Shown: piece by piece, positions 34,590-45,537 of the stretch
Position numbering within the stretch: the stretch's first letter is position 1
Layout: every line of letters begins with the position of its first letter
NCBI GenBank assembly: GCA_964441235.1
Contig: CAYTUQ010000007.1
Location: 59,892-123,891, forward strand
Reading direction: 5' to 3'
Origin: BS750m-G69 sp964441235
GTDB lineage: Bacteria; Fidelibacterota; UBA2242
Length of the DNA stretch: 64,000 nt
Position numbers and translations under genes: made by a program
Notes under the pieces: generated by a model
Told to the model about the DNA's origin: nothing
Seen by the model: the letters and a program-made list of their open reading frames with translations, nothing else
The model's database searches: none

Positions 34590-35975
34590 TTGGTGGATAA
34601 GTTATTTACTCAGTTCGTAGAGTTTTCAGAAAAGCATAACCTTTTGCGCGGGATTCAAAATGTAGTTGTTTGTGTTTCCGGTGGAGTGGATTCAATGGTT
34701 ATGCTTTATTTACTATTGGTAATCCGGGAAAAGTGCAATATAAATCTTGTTGCCGCTCATTTTAATCATAAATTGAGAGGATTACTTGCTGATGAAGATG
34801 AACAATTGGTGATTGATTACTGTAAGAAGAATAATGTGAAACTTTATAGGAAACAATTGGATGTTAGAAAATATGCTAAAAGTAATAATATTTCCCTGGA
34901 AATGGCTGGTCGGAAATTGAGATATAATTTCTATCAGGAAATTGCCAATCAACTGAACAATTCAGTTATTGCCACAGGGCATACTTTGGATGACCACGCC
35001 GAAACTGTTCTTTTAAGGATTTTTAAAGGTACAGGTTTACAGGGACTTGAGGGAATTCCTATTAAGCGAGATAATATCATTCGCCCTATTCGTTTTGCCA
35101 GAAAGAGTGATTTATACTCGTATGCACGAGAACACACTATACCTTTTTCCGAGGATAACACAAATCATGAGGAGAATTGTCAGAGAAATGTTATTAGAAA
35201 TAGTATTATTCCCAGAATTATTGAAAATATAAATCCCGGATTGGTTGAGTCAGTTGCTAACATGTCACAAATTCTGAGTGAGGCAAACGAATTTGTGGCT
35301 GAAATGGTAAAGAAGGCTTTAAACGAGGTAATATTAGAAGAGATTCCTTGCCAGATTATCCTTGAAATTTCTAGTCTAAAAAACTATTTTATTACTGTTG
35401 AAAAGGAGGTTCTTCGACAATGTATATTTCGCATAAAGAAAGAGTTTAAACCTATCGGATTCAAGACAATGAATAACTTGATTTCCCTAATTAATTCTAA
35501 TGAAACAGGTAAGTTACTAAGACTATCAGGAGACTTGTATGCTAATATCGATCGTAGACGATTGATACTTAGTTCGAAGGAATTTAATGATTGGTATGAA
35601 ATCACTGTAAAGCCAGGTAAAACCTATAAGACTAAATCTTTCGTTTTCAGTTCTGAGGTTTTGCCCGTTACCGAATATAGTAAACAACTGAATCGCTCTA
35701 ATGTAGAATTTATTGATTTGGATAAAATAAGTGGAAATATGAAATTACGTAGGTGGAGATTCGGTGATCGGATTAAACCATTGGGTCTGGGACATTCAAA
35801 GAAAGTAAGTGACTTATTTGTAGATTTAAAAGTTCCAAGAATTAGAAAAGATCAGATTCCAGTGCTTGTATGTAACGAGGAGATTATCTGGGTTTGCGGT
35901 TTAAAACTTTCAGATTTGTTTAAAATTAGCTCTGAAACTACAACAACATTAAAATTAAGTTATGAGGAAATATAA
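34590..35975 (+). CDS. tilS: tRNA(Ile)-lysidine synthetase TilS
   Basis: 461 residues. The N-type ATP pyrophosphatase PP-loop is VCVSGGVDSMVM, followed by ATGHTLDDHAETVLLR and a TilS C-terminal domain (RRWRFGDRIKPLG). It converts C34 of the AUA-reading tRNA-Ile to lysidine and is essential. The start is TTG at 34590 or GTG at 34593; neither has a strong ribosome site. It overlaps hpt by 14 bases. Confidence 0.95.
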   Translation: MVDKLFTQFVEFSEKHNLLRGIQNVVVCVSGGVDSMVMLYLLLVIREKCNINLVAAHFNHKLRGLLADEDEQLVIDYCKKNNVKLYRKQLDVRKYAKSNNISLEMAGRKLRYNFYQEIANQLNNSVIATGHTLDDHAETVLLRIFKGTGLQGLEGIPIKRDNIIRPIRFARKSDLYSYAREHTIPFSEDNTNHEENCQRNVIRNSIIPRIIENINPGLVESVANMSQILSEANEFVAEMVKKALNEVILEEIPCQIILEISSLKNYFITVEKEVLRQCIFRIKKEFKPIGFKTMNNLISLINSNETGKLLRLSGDLYANIDRRRLILSSKEFNDWYEITVKPGKTYKTKSFVFSSEVLPVTEYSKQLNRSNVEFIDLDKISGNMKLRRWRFGDRIKPLGLGHSKKVSDLFVDLKVPRIRKDQIPVLVCNEEIIWVCGLKLSDLFKISSETTTTLKLSYEEI

Positions 35976-36534
35976 AGTGGGAAGTGAATTCATACTAAGT
36001 GATAAATACGGAAAATATAGTGGTCAGAAGTTCGAAATGCTTATTCCTGAAGCAGAAATTAAAGAACGTGTTCGAGAACTCGCAAAGCAAATTTCTGAGG
36101 ATTATAAAGGGGGAATCCCAATTCTTATTGGAATACTTAATGGAAGTTTTATATTTTTATCAGATCTCTTTAGGGAGATGAGTATTGATGCTGAAGTGGA
36201 TTTTATAAAAATATCCTCCTATGTAGATGAAACTAAATCAAGTGGCACAGTTCGATTACTGAAAGATATCAGTTGTGATATTACAGAGAGGGATGTCATT
36301 GTTGTTGAGGATATTATTGATTCTGGTCTTACAATTAGATTTTTAAAAAGCAGATTGCAACAAAGTGATGCCAGTTCAGTTAAATTTGTGTCTCTACTAA
36401 TAAAAGAATCTACTAAAATCGATTTTCCAATAGATTATTTGGGATTTAAAATTCCTGATAGGTATGTGGTTGGATATGGGCTCGATTTAGCGCAAAAATT
36501 GAGAAACTTGAAGTCTATTTATGCTTTTAAATAA
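35962..36534 (+). CDS. hpt: Hypoxanthine phosphoribosyltransferase
   Basis: 190 residues. The PRPP-binding loop is VIVVEDIIDSGLTI. IGILNGSFIFLSDLFR and the C-terminal IPDRYVVGYGLDLAQKLRNL are standard hypoxanthine/guanine phosphoribosyltransferase signatures. It salvages hypoxanthine or guanine to the nucleotide. The tilS-hpt-ftsH order is common in bacteria. The start overlaps tilS, so translation is probably coupled. Confidence 0.96.
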   Translation: MRKYKVGSEFILSDKYGKYSGQKFEMLIPEAEIKERVRELAKQISEDYKGGIPILIGILNGSFIFLSDLFREMSIDAEVDFIKISSYVDETKSSGTVRLLKDISCDITERDVIVVEDIIDSGLTIRFLKSRLQQSDASSVKFVSLLIKESTKIDFPIDYLGFKIPDRYVVGYGLDLAQKLRNLKSIYAFK

Positions 36535-36558
36535 AAAAATATAAGGTGATGTAATAAT

Positions 36559-38673
36559 ATGATAAATAAGAACTTTTATTTAGAATCTCAGAATAAAGGC
36601 GGTTCACGGAAAAAGGATAAATTTCCGTTTCTTTCCAAAAATAAACCGACAGATAAAAAAGGTTCAGGTAATAAGGATAATGAGTTTAAATGGAAGAAAG
36701 CCTCAAAAACTTCCCTCATGTGGCTTGTTATTCTTATCAGTTCGATTTTCCTGATTCAGATACTTAGCAGTGGAAGAAAGGAAGAAGTATATATAACGTA
36801 TTCGCAATATAGAGATTTACTAAGAGCACATAAAATCCAAAAAGCCACTATAATTGAAAAAGAATTCCATGGCAATTTGGTTGAGAGGACAAGTCTACTT
36901 GTTGGTGAAAGAGCTGTCGAGGTTAAAAAGTTTGTAATTACACTTCCTTTTATAGATGATAATATGTTAAGGGAGTGGGATGAGAACAATCTGAAATATA
37001 ATTTCAAGGAAAAAACGGTTAAGTGGACTGGTTATCTTTTCAATATGCTACCCTGGATTTTATTTATAGGTATATGGTTATTTTTTATGAGAAGGATGCA
37101 AGGCGGAGGAGGTGGTCATGGGATATTTAGTTTTGGTAAAAGTAAAGCCAGGTTATGGACCTCAGATCGTCCTAAAGTTACTTTTAGCGATGTTGCAGGT
37201 TGCGTAGAAGCAAAGCAAGAGCTCGAAGAAATTATTGAGTTTCTAAAGTCGCCGGAAAAGTTTTCACGTCTTGGAGGCAAAATTCCGAAAGGTGCATTGC
37301 TGCTCGGACCTCCAGGAACAGGTAAAACTCTCCTTGCTAAAGCAGTTGCAGGAGAAGCTGGTACTCCGTTTTTCAGTATTAGTGGTGCTGATTTCGTTGA
37401 AATGTTTGTTGGTGTTGGTGCTTCTCGTGTAAGAGACCTATTTGAGCAGGGCAAAAAAAATTCCCCCTGTATAATATTTATTGATGAAATAGATGCCGTT
37501 GGTCGACATAGAGGAGCTGGTATTGGAGGCGGACACGATGAACGAGAACAAACACTTAACCAACTTCTTGTTGAAATGGATGGCTTTGATGAAAATGCAA
37601 ATGTTATAATATTAGCGGCTACAAACAGACCTGATGTTTTGGATTCTGCATTATTAAGACCAGGTAGATTTGACAGACAAATTGTTGTTGATATTCCGGA
37701 TGTAAGGGGGCGTGAAGGAATTCTTAAAGTACATACGAAAAAAATTCCTCTTGCTAAAAAGGTCAACCTTTCAGTGATTGCAAAAGGTACTCCTGGTTTA
37801 GTAGGTGCTGATCTCGCTAATTTAGTAAACGAATCTGCTCTACTGGCAGCCAGAAAGGGAAAGAAAGCTGTCGAAATGTCCGATTTTGAAGAGGCAAAAG
37901 ATAAGGTTATGATGGGCGTAGAGCGTAAGAGTATGCAAATTTCAGAGGATGAGAGGAAGCTTACAGCATTTCATGAATCAGGGCATGTACTTGTGGCAGT
38001 TAATATTCCAGGAACTGATCCAATACATAAGGTAACTATTATTCCGCGTGGTCGTGCTCTCGGAATAACTCATCAATTACCTATGGATGAGCGTCATAAT
38101 TACTCAAAAACCTATATCCAAGGACAATTGGGTATTCTTTTAGGTGGTCGTGCAGCAGAAAAAATCATTTTTAATGAATTAAGCACTGGTGCAGGAAACG
38201 ATATAGAACGTGCTACTGAATTGGCAAGAAAAATGGTTTGTGAATGGGGTATGAGTGAGCGTCTTGGACCTTTGACATTTGGGAAGAAAAACGAAGAAAT
38301 ATTCCTTGGTAGGGAAATAGCGACACATAGAGATTTCAGTGAAGATACTGCGAAAGTTATAGATTTAGAGGTAAGAAGGATTGTTGAAGAAGCTGAGGAG
38401 CGAGCAATAAAAATTTTAAAGGACAATTTATCTGGATTATATAAACTATCAGAAACATTACTTGAACGTGAAGTTTTGGATGGGCATGAGATTGATCAAA
38501 TATTGAATGGGAAAAAGATAAGAAGAAAACAGACAAAAAAAGCTTCAAGTAATAATAATCAAAAAGCAGCTCCAAATAAAAAAAGAAAGACAACAAAAGG
38601 TCCAAAATCTATAAAAAAAGTAACCATAACAGATCAGAAGGGAAGGACTACTGCTAAGACTTCTAAAGATTAA
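36559..38673 (+). CDS. ftsH: ATP-dependent zinc metalloprotease FtsH
   Basis: 704 residues. Two membrane helices are present (about 53-70 and 158-175). The AAA+ domain has Walker A GPPGTGKT, Walker B IIFIDEID and the SRH region RPGRFD. The protease zinc site is FHESGHVLV, where HESGH replaces the more common HEAGH; the zinc ligands and catalytic glutamate are kept. The last 45 residues are a lysine-rich tail not needed for the fold. It degrades membrane and regulatory proteins. Confidence 0.98.
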   Translation: MINKNFYLESQNKGGSRKKDKFPFLSKNKPTDKKGSGNKDNEFKWKKASKTSLMWLVILISSIFLIQILSSGRKEEVYITYSQYRDLLRAHKIQKATIIEKEFHGNLVERTSLLVGERAVEVKKFVITLPFIDDNMLREWDENNLKYNFKEKTVKWTGYLFNMLPWILFIGIWLFFMRRMQGGGGGHGIFSFGKSKARLWTSDRPKVTFSDVAGCVEAKQELEEIIEFLKSPEKFSRLGGKIPKGALLLGPPGTGKTLLAKAVAGEAGTPFFSISGADFVEMFVGVGASRVRDLFEQGKKNSPCIIFIDEIDAVGRHRGAGIGGGHDEREQTLNQLLVEMDGFDENANVIILAATNRPDVLDSALLRPGRFDRQIVVDIPDVRGREGILKVHTKKIPLAKKVNLSVIAKGTPGLVGADLANLVNESALLAARKGKKAVEMSDFEEAKDKVMMGVERKSMQISEDERKLTAFHESGHVLVAVNIPGTDPIHKVTIIPRGRALGITHQLPMDERHNYSKTYIQGQLGILLGGRAAEKIIFNELSTGAGNDIERATELARKMVCEWGMSERLGPLTFGKKNEEIFLGREIATHRDFSEDTAKVIDLEVRRIVEEAEERAIKILKDNLSGLYKLSETLLEREVLDGHEIDQILNGKKIRRKQTKKASSNNNQKAAPNKKRKTTKGPKSIKKVTITDQKGRTTAKTSKD

Positions 38674-38686
38674 TGATGTTGATCAT

Positions 38687-39841
38687 TTGATAAAAGAGAT
38701 GGAATCCCTCCCTATAGATAGAGGGGGGATCCCTATTATGGCGCCTAAAGGAGAATTTTTTATTTTTAAGACTTCAAATATTTCTTCTACGGCAGCCAAC
38801 ATTCTTAAACAACAGATGCTTTCTATTGGTGGTGAATGTGCTGTCTCTAAATTTGTAGCAACTTGTTCTGTTAAAGAATCTCCAGTAATTCTCATGGGTA
38901 CTCGACGACATTTTCTCAGGTTAATCGAGAGTTTGAAAAATCAATACTTCGGCTTAGGAAAATTTAGAGAAGAATTAATAGAGACTTTCGAGGATATAAA
39001 AGATAATCAAGTTTTTAGGGTTGGTGAAAAAGAATTTGCTCTTTCAAAAAAGACAATTATAATGGGTATACTTAATGTCACTCCTGACTCTTTCTCAGAT
39101 GGTGGTAGATTTCTGAATGTAAATAGAGCAATTGAAGCAGCTCTCCAAATGGAGCAAGAAGGTGCTGATATTATTGATATTGGTGGAGAATCTACCCGCC
39201 CCGGTGCCGATCCTATTAATATTGAAACCGAACAATCACGTGTTATCCCTGTTATTGAAGGAATTCAGAAGCATAGTAAAATCCCGTTGTCAATAGATAC
39301 AGTCAAGTCTAAGGTTGCTGAAGAAGCATTAGAAAATGGAGTATCGTTAGTAAATGATATTAGCGGTTTGAATTTTGATGAAGAGATGGCTAATGTAGTC
39401 TCAAAATGTGGGGCTTCCGTAGTCTTAATGCATATAAAAGGTAAACCTAAAAATATGCAGGAAAACCCAAAGTATGAGAATCTTATTGATGAAATTTTAT
39501 GTTCTCTTTCTTCTTCTATCGAAAGGGCACTTAATGCAGGTATTGAGAAAGACAAAATATTGATTGACCCGGGTATTGGATTTGGGAAAGAGTGGAAAGA
39601 TAATTATATCATTTTGCGATATTTGAGGGAATTTAAATCTCTGGGGTTTCCAATTTTGGTGGGTCCTTCCAGGAAATCTTTTATTGGTAATCTGCTGGAT
39701 TTGCCTGTACAAGAAAGAGTAGAAGGTAGCTTAGCTGCGGTTTGTTGTGCTATAATGAACGGTGCAAATATTGTTCGTGTGCATGATGTAAAAGAGACAG
39801 TAAGAGCCGTTAAAGTTGCAGATGCTATTGTGGGAAGATAA
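38687..39841 (+). CDS. folP: Dihydropteroate synthase with N-terminal extension
   Basis: 384 residues. The catalytic TIM barrel starts near residue 120 with IMGILNVTPDSFSDGG, followed by GADIIDIGGESTRPGA, VNDISG and DPGIGFGK. It joins p-aminobenzoate to the pterin in folate synthesis. The first about 120 residues (IMAPKGEFFIFK … AANILKQQMLSIGGECAVSK) are an extra domain also found in some other bacterial and archaeal enzymes. The upstream start MIKEME is weakly supported. The gene overlaps cdaA by one base. Confidence 0.95.
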   Translation: MIKEMESLPIDRGGIPIMAPKGEFFIFKTSNISSTAANILKQQMLSIGGECAVSKFVATCSVKESPVILMGTRRHFLRLIESLKNQYFGLGKFREELIETFEDIKDNQVFRVGEKEFALSKKTIIMGILNVTPDSFSDGGRFLNVNRAIEAALQMEQEGADIIDIGGESTRPGADPINIETEQSRVIPVIEGIQKHSKIPLSIDTVKSKVAEEALENGVSLVNDISGLNFDEEMANVVSKCGASVVLMHIKGKPKNMQENPKYENLIDEILCSLSSSIERALNAGIEKDKILIDPGIGFGKEWKDNYIILRYLREFKSLGFPILVGPSRKSFIGNLLDLPVQERVEGSLAAVCCAIMNGANIVRVHDVKETVRAVKVADAIVGR

Positions 39842-40614
39842 TGACATTATTTTCAATTAAATTTATTACAGTAACCATTTGGGATATTCTTGATATAATC
39901 ATTGTATATTATGTGTTCTTAAAATTATACTGGTTTTTTAAGGGGTCAAGAGCAGCACAGATGTTTATCGGTCTTGCGGTTATTTTATTACTCTCTTTCA
40001 TGGCAAATATAATGAATCTTCAATCTTTGTCCTGGATAATGGGTAATTTAAAAACTATATGGGTAATTGCTTTCGTGATAATTTTTCAACCGGAATTGCG
40101 TAGAATTCTAATTTATATAGGCCAGAGTAGGTTTCTGAGGCGATTATTCCGTGAACCAAAGTCGAAGACGATAGATGCGGTTATTGAATCTTCTCAGGAG
40201 TTGATAAGACGGAAATGGGGAGGTCTTCTTGTTCTTGCAAGGGAAATGAGCTTAAAATCTATTAAAGAACATGCTACAGCTATTAAAGCTGAGGTATCTT
40301 CAAGCCTATTAATTTCGATATTTAATCCTGGTTCTCCTCTTCACGATGGAGCTGTTATTATTCAGAATGAAATTATTGAAGCTGCTGGGTGTATTCTTCC
40401 ACTTTCCGAAAATCCTGACCTTGATCCGTTACTAGGTACAAGACATAGAGCAGCCTTAGGTATTTCAGAACAATCAGATGCCGTAACAATTGTGGTTTCT
40501 GAGGAAACACAAAGAATTGCTGTTGCATATCAAGGGCTATTTTATAGAAGGGTAGATGAGGATACATTAAGAGGACTTCTAAATAAATTATTCTTTACTG
40601 GTAATGAAAAGTAA
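39841..40614 (+). CDS. cdaA: Diadenylate cyclase CdaA
   Basis: 257 residues. The N-terminal part carries two or three membrane helices (10-80). The DAC domain has the catalytic motifs LHDGAVII (DGA) and GTRHRAALG (RHR). It makes cyclic di-AMP, which controls potassium and envelope homeostasis. The ATG overlaps the folP stop (ATAATG), so the two are translationally linked. porU follows after 3 bp. Confidence 0.96.
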   Translation: MTLFSIKFITVTIWDILDIIIVYYVFLKLYWFFKGSRAAQMFIGLAVILLLSFMANIMNLQSLSWIMGNLKTIWVIAFVIIFQPELRRILIYIGQSRFLRRLFREPKSKTIDAVIESSQELIRRKWGGLLVLAREMSLKSIKEHATAIKAEVSSSLLISIFNPGSPLHDGAVIIQNEIIEAAGCILPLSENPDLDPLLGTRHRAALGISEQSDAVTIVVSEETQRIAVAYQGLFYRRVDEDTLRGLLNKLFFTGNEK

Positions 40615-40617
40615 GCA

Positions 40618-43600
40618 ATGGTCAAGGTTCAATATATTTTTCCCGTTGTTTGCTTGTTATTTTTTGTTGATTCAGCAATAAATAGAGCGATTTGCAAAAC
40701 AGCAAATTTAAATTCTTCTACTATTGCTTCAATTATTCAGATTGAAGAGAATTGGCTGTCGGAAGATAATTGGATATGGAAAACTTACATTCCCGAGCCT
40801 GAAACTGAAATTATTTCACAGGAAGATTGTAATGAATGTAGAATAGTATTGGCTAACCTAAGTTCCGATAGTCGTCTTGGATATCCTGTATTACCTCGAT
40901 ATATAAAAATATTCAATGCCTTACCTGATGAAGTAAAATATGATGTAAACGGGAAAAATAAGCATACTTTTTATTTGCCAGCACATATTGAAATTTTTCA
41001 GGATTATCCTATAACAGAGGATTCGTTCGATAAATATGGTGATGATTTTGATACTGATATATTTGAATGGACAGGTTCATATCCTGAAGAAATAGTAAAA
41101 GTATCTTTTATAGGTTATAAAAGTGGTGTTCCACTCACAAAGGTTGCTATTTTCCCTTATCAAATTCTGAGTGATGGTTATACATTAAATTATTCTGAAG
41201 AGCTTATAGTTAGCGTTCATATAGATCGTAATACTAATTTAATTAAAGACTCGAGGTTGTCCTCAGATCCGGTTCTAAAAGCTTTGAATCTTTCAGAAAC
41301 AGTTATTCGAAGGCGAAGTGAGGAGCGTCTTTCCAAGCCACAGTTTAATCCATTGATTAGAAAAGATTTAATGGGAATTATTGTTGAAAACGACGGTATT
41401 TATAGAATGTCAAAGAGATGTTTATCGGAAAACGGAGCCTCGATCAAGAGAGTTGATCCAAGAACGTTTCGGCTTTTTAATAGAGGTTATGAAATTCCGA
41501 TATACGTTGCGGGTGAATCTGATGGTGTTTTCAATAAAAATGACTATATAGAATTTATTGGACAGAGAAATCGAAATAATGTCGCAGATTACGAATATGA
41601 TCCTTTCAGTGATAAGAATGTATATTGGCTTACGTGGGGAGAGGAAAATGGACTTCGTTATGCAGATGAATCTGCAAAGCTGACAGTTGAACCTAATCAG
41701 GCAATAGTTCCACACGATTATTTATATTCTATGCATATTGAAGATAATAACTACTTTGATAGATTAGGAAGGGTAGATGTTGATTTGCCCTCGCATGTCA
41801 GAGATCATTGGTTTTTTGACAGTGGAATTAATGGTGGGACAAAAAAATCATACTTATTTGAGATTCCATACCCAAATACAAGTACAGGAAGGAGATTTGA
41901 TATTGAAATAGGAATGCATGGGATCACATATCCAAGTGAGCACAGCACAGCCAAGCATAATGTTACGGTGTATATAAATGATATACAGGCAGCTACTGGA
42001 ACCTGGATTGGGCAAACTCCATATATTATAAAAAATAGTTCGTCACAAGTTTTGCAAAACAGATTTTTAAATCATGAAGTTAATAAAATACAGATTGCTG
42101 TAGAAGGTAATGATCCTACTAATAGATATGATAAAGTATTATTAGATTGGTATAAGATTCACTATTATAGATTATATAAGGCATATAGTGATTTTATAGA
42201 TTTTTATCCTATAAAAGGAATTCAAGAGGGACTTTATCATTTTAACATTGACAATTTTACAAATCCGGATATCTCAGTTTATAAGGTTGGGAAAAGTAAG
42301 CTCAGGGATTTTGATGTCAATTACAATCGGAGTTTAAAGACTTATTCTATAGTTATTGAAGATTATGTTCATAACGATAGTACACTTTATTATGCTGCAA
42401 GCGGCGAGGGGATTAAAGTACCGGTTTCCATTGAACCAGATACAATCTTTGGGCTAAAGAACAGTATTGAAGGTTCAGATGTTTTAGTTATTACTGCACA
42501 AAAATGGAAATACAGTTTAGATAAACTTGTAGAATTTTATGGAGAGATCGGATACGACTCAAAAGTTGTAAGCATTCAGGATATCAATAATGAATTCAAT
42601 TTTGGTATAGTAAGTCCTTACGCTTTGAAAGAATTTCTTAGATATGTCTATTTTAATTGGGAACCAGTTCCTGAATATATTTTAATAATTGGGGATGCCA
42701 ATATAAAAGAAGAAGAATCTGTACCCTCATTTTTCTTCCAGACTTATGGGTATGGAGCGTGTGCATGTGATCACTGGTTTACATTGGTAGATGAGGATAG
42801 TGAAGTGCCGGAATTTGCTATAGGGCGATGGCCCTGTTCAACCGATGAGGAGTTAGAAACTCTTATTGAAAAACGTATTAGTTATAGAAGTGAAGGACTT
42901 ATTGATCCTTGGAAAAACGAATTGCTTTTTATAGCAGGGAAAGAGGATGTATTTAAAAACCAATCCGAAAATATGATTAAAAGGCAGATATCGAAAGAAT
43001 TCGCTATAAATCGAATCTATATAAATCCGTCATCTCGACAGACTCCGTTTTGGGGAGGCTCAGATACTTTAATTTACTTATTTAATAAAGGCTTGGTTCT
43101 GACTAATTTTATGGGGCATGGAGGGGGAGCAGTTTGGGCTGACCGTTCTCTATTTAATACTTCACATATACCTCTACTTGACAATTTAGACAGGCTTCCA
43201 TTTTTAACGAGTATGACCTGTTTTACAGGCGATTTTACCAATGTAACTGGTCTGGGTGAGTATGTATTACTTGCTGAAAATGGAGGGGCAATTGGATTAT
43301 GGGGGGCTTCAAGCGTAGGATGGATAAAAAATGATTATCTTATAGATAAGCCTTTTTATGATTATATATTTAAGCCGGGAATGACAGTTGGTAAGGCAAT
43401 ACAAATCGCAAAGATAAAATATCTCACAGAACAGGATTATTTTGATTATCTAAGATTATCAATTGTGTATATGTATAATCTTATTGGAGATCCAACAGTA
43501 AAATTATCTTTTCCTGATAAAAAAGCGACTTTATCGATTAAGGAAGAAAATCCTGCACCTGGTGATATAGTTACACTTGAAGGAGAATTACCTTTTAGTG

Positions 43601-45537
43601 AAGGTGATGAGGGTGAAGTATTTATTCAACTCTATGATCTGTATAAGTATAGATTGCTTAAAAACGTGATAATAGAACCATTTTCTGATAAGAACTTTAA
43701 TTACCAACTGACTTTACCGGATAATATAATTCCGGGGGAATCATTTATAAATTATTACCTTCGGAATAGTAATAGAACAGAAGATGCACATGGTGCAACA
43801 ATTTTTAATATAAAAGGGCTTGATTTTTACGGATTTCAATGTAATCCGGAAAAACCTCACAAAAATGAAAATTTCACGGTTAGCATAAATACTGATATTG
43901 AAAATATACAATCTCTAATATGTGAAATTGATACAACTTACGCTTATGAATATCTTGATGATAATGGAATAGAACACGTTGTGAGTTTTCAGGATACAAA
44001 TTCTATTATCAAAAAACAAATGGTACTTGACGAGGGAAGTGTATATCAGTTGCAATTAGAAACTCCTTTTAAAGTGATGACAGCTGGGAAATTAATCGCT
44101 GTGCGTTTTGTCGCTTTTGATACTCTTAAAAGTCCAATTTATTCTATAAGGATTAAGAAAGCACCGGATATATATCCAGTAAAAATAGAACAGGGAGGGA
44201 GCAAATTTCCTGAACTAATCGTTACAGTGAATTATATCGGCGATGATACTCTTGAAGTCAATGCAGCGGTTTATCATAAAATTTCAGAAAGTGCCGATAC
44301 ACTTTTTGGTAACCTGGATTTCAATGTTCTTCCCGATAGAAATGCGACTTTTAGAATCCCGGGAATATTGGGTAGAAACTTTGAGACTTTTAAGGTGATT
44401 ATAGACTCTACAAATAAAGTTCCAGAATCAAATGAGTTAAATAATGAATTGATTGATTCTATATTTATCAAAACTTTTCCATTGTTACCTGGTATAGGGA
44501 CTACTTATTATGGAGCAAAGCATGATACGCTCTGTTATGAGGGTATTTTTTCTTTATCAATCCGACCTGATGGAGTTGTGGATTCTTCTGTAATTGTAGT
44601 TGATATTGATACTATAACTGGTGTCTCCAATCAACCTGATTTTGAATTAATTTCACCATCGAATGATCATTCTAAGATGAGTTTTGACGTAAACTTATGT
44701 TTACCAATATCAGTTAATGGTGTTTGGGTTAGTATTAATACAGATGGTCTTACAGATACATTAAATAATATATCAATAGGGCGATGGTCCCGATTATTGC
44801 AGATTTGGATTAAAGAAGAGACTGCTTCAATTGGGAAAAGGCTAAGTGCTGAAACTTCAAGCTTAGGTAAATTTGCTTTAATTAAATGTAATGATGATAA
44901 ATTTCCAATGTTGGAATTGAATCTTGAAGGACAACGATTTTTCCAAAATTCTTATGTTTCACCAAAGCCGAATATATCCATAATAGGAGAGGATAATAAT
45001 GGAGTAAAATTTGATAGTAGCGGGATTAAGGTAATTTTAGATGATAATATGGTTGACTTTTCATCTCTTATCATTCCGGATACGGTAGTCAGTGGGAATT
45101 ATATTTCAGCACAATTTCGCCCGGAATTAGAGTGGGGTGAGCATTTTATAGAGGTTTCGCTTAGCGATGCTGCAGGTAATGTAGTTACTGAAAGAGTTGA
45201 TTTTGTTGTTAGTGATGAATTGAAACTAATTGATTATGGCAATTTTCCAAATCCTTTTAAGGATATGACTGTTTTTATATATGAGCTAACACAGAGAGTC
45301 GAAACGTTACAAATAAGAATCTATACACTATCAGGACGATTAATAAAGGTTTTGGATAGAGAATCTGTTTTTAGTACCGATATTGATATGAATGAAGGTG
45401 GGTATCATGAAGTGATGTGGGATGGTTTGGATAAGGATGAAAATTTTATTGCAAATGGTGTTTACTTTTATAAAATCTATGCAAAGAGAGGAAGTAAAAT
45501 ATCAAGCTCGATAGGAAAGATAGCGAAAGCAAGGTGA
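40618..45537 (+). CDS. porU: PorU-like C25 (gingipain-family) sortase of the type IX secretion system
   Basis: 1639 residues, larger than PorU of Porphyromonas (about 1160). An N-terminal signal-type segment is followed by a propeptide-like region. The C25 peptidase domain lies about residues 600-980 with the catalytic histidine in TNFMGHGGGAVWADRSLF and cysteine in FLTSMTCFTGDFTN. Several Ig/FlgD-like domains follow. The last 90 residues (GNFPNPFKDMTVFIYEL … ANGVYFYKIYA) form a type A sorting or FlgD-like domain. PorU cleaves C-terminal signals and attaches cargo to A-LPS. The next gene encodes a PorV-family protein, supporting the role. Confidence 0.85.
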   Translation: MVKVQYIFPVVCLLFFVDSAINRAICKTANLNSSTIASIIQIEENWLSEDNWIWKTYIPEPETEIISQEDCNECRIVLANLSSDSRLGYPVLPRYIKIFNALPDEVKYDVNGKNKHTFYLPAHIEIFQDYPITEDSFDKYGDDFDTDIFEWTGSYPEEIVKVSFIGYKSGVPLTKVAIFPYQILSDGYTLNYSEELIVSVHIDRNTNLIKDSRLSSDPVLKALNLSETVIRRRSEERLSKPQFNPLIRKDLMGIIVENDGIYRMSKRCLSENGASIKRVDPRTFRLFNRGYEIPIYVAGESDGVFNKNDYIEFIGQRNRNNVADYEYDPFSDKNVYWLTWGEENGLRYADESAKLTVEPNQAIVPHDYLYSMHIEDNNYFDRLGRVDVDLPSHVRDHWFFDSGINGGTKKSYLFEIPYPNTSTGRRFDIEIGMHGITYPSEHSTAKHNVTVYINDIQAATGTWIGQTPYIIKNSSSQVLQNRFLNHEVNKIQIAVEGNDPTNRYDKVLLDWYKIHYYRLYKAYSDFIDFYPIKGIQEGLYHFNIDNFTNPDISVYKVGKSKLRDFDVNYNRSLKTYSIVIEDYVHNDSTLYYAASGEGIKVPVSIEPDTIFGLKNSIEGSDVLVITAQKWKYSLDKLVEFYGEIGYDSKVVSIQDINNEFNFGIVSPYALKEFLRYVYFNWEPVPEYILIIGDANIKEEESVPSFFFQTYGYGACACDHWFTLVDEDSEVPEFAIGRWPCSTDEELETLIEKRISYRSEGLIDPWKNELLFIAGKEDVFKNQSENMIKRQISKEFAINRIYINPSSRQTPFWGGSDTLIYLFNKGLVLTNFMGHGGGAVWADRSLFNTSHIPLLDNLDRLPFLTSMTCFTGDFTNVTGLGEYVLLAENGGAIGLWGASSVGWIKNDYLIDKPFYDYIFKPGMTVGKAIQIAKIKYLTEQDYFDYLRLSIVYMYNLIGDPTVKLSFPDKKATLSIKEENPAPGDIVTLEGELPFSEGDEGEVFIQLYDLYKYRLLKNVIIEPFSDKNFNYQLTLPDNIIPGESFINYYLRNSNRTEDAHGATIFNIKGLDFYGFQCNPEKPHKNENFTVSINTDIENIQSLICEIDTTYAYEYLDDNGIEHVVSFQDTNSIIKKQMVLDEGSVYQLQLETPFKVMTAGKLIAVRFVAFDTLKSPIYSIRIKKAPDIYPVKIEQGGSKFPELIVTVNYIGDDTLEVNAAVYHKISESADTLFGNLDFNVLPDRNATFRIPGILGRNFETFKVIIDSTNKVPESNELNNELIDSIFIKTFPLLPGIGTTYYGAKHDTLCYEGIFSLSIRPDGVVDSSVIVVDIDTITGVSNQPDFELISPSNDHSKMSFDVNLCLPISVNGVWVSINTDGLTDTLNNISIGRWSRLLQIWIKEETASIGKRLSAETSSLGKFALIKCNDDKFPMLELNLEGQRFFQNSYVSPKPNISIIGEDNNGVKFDSSGIKVILDDNMVDFSSLIIPDTVVSGNYISAQFRPELEWGEHFIEVSLSDAAGNVVTERVDFVVSDELKLIDYGNFPNPFKDMTVFIYELTQRVETLQIRIYTLSGRLIKVLDRESVFSTDIDMNEGGYHEVMWDGLDKDENFIANGVYFYKIYAKRGSKISSSIGKIAKAR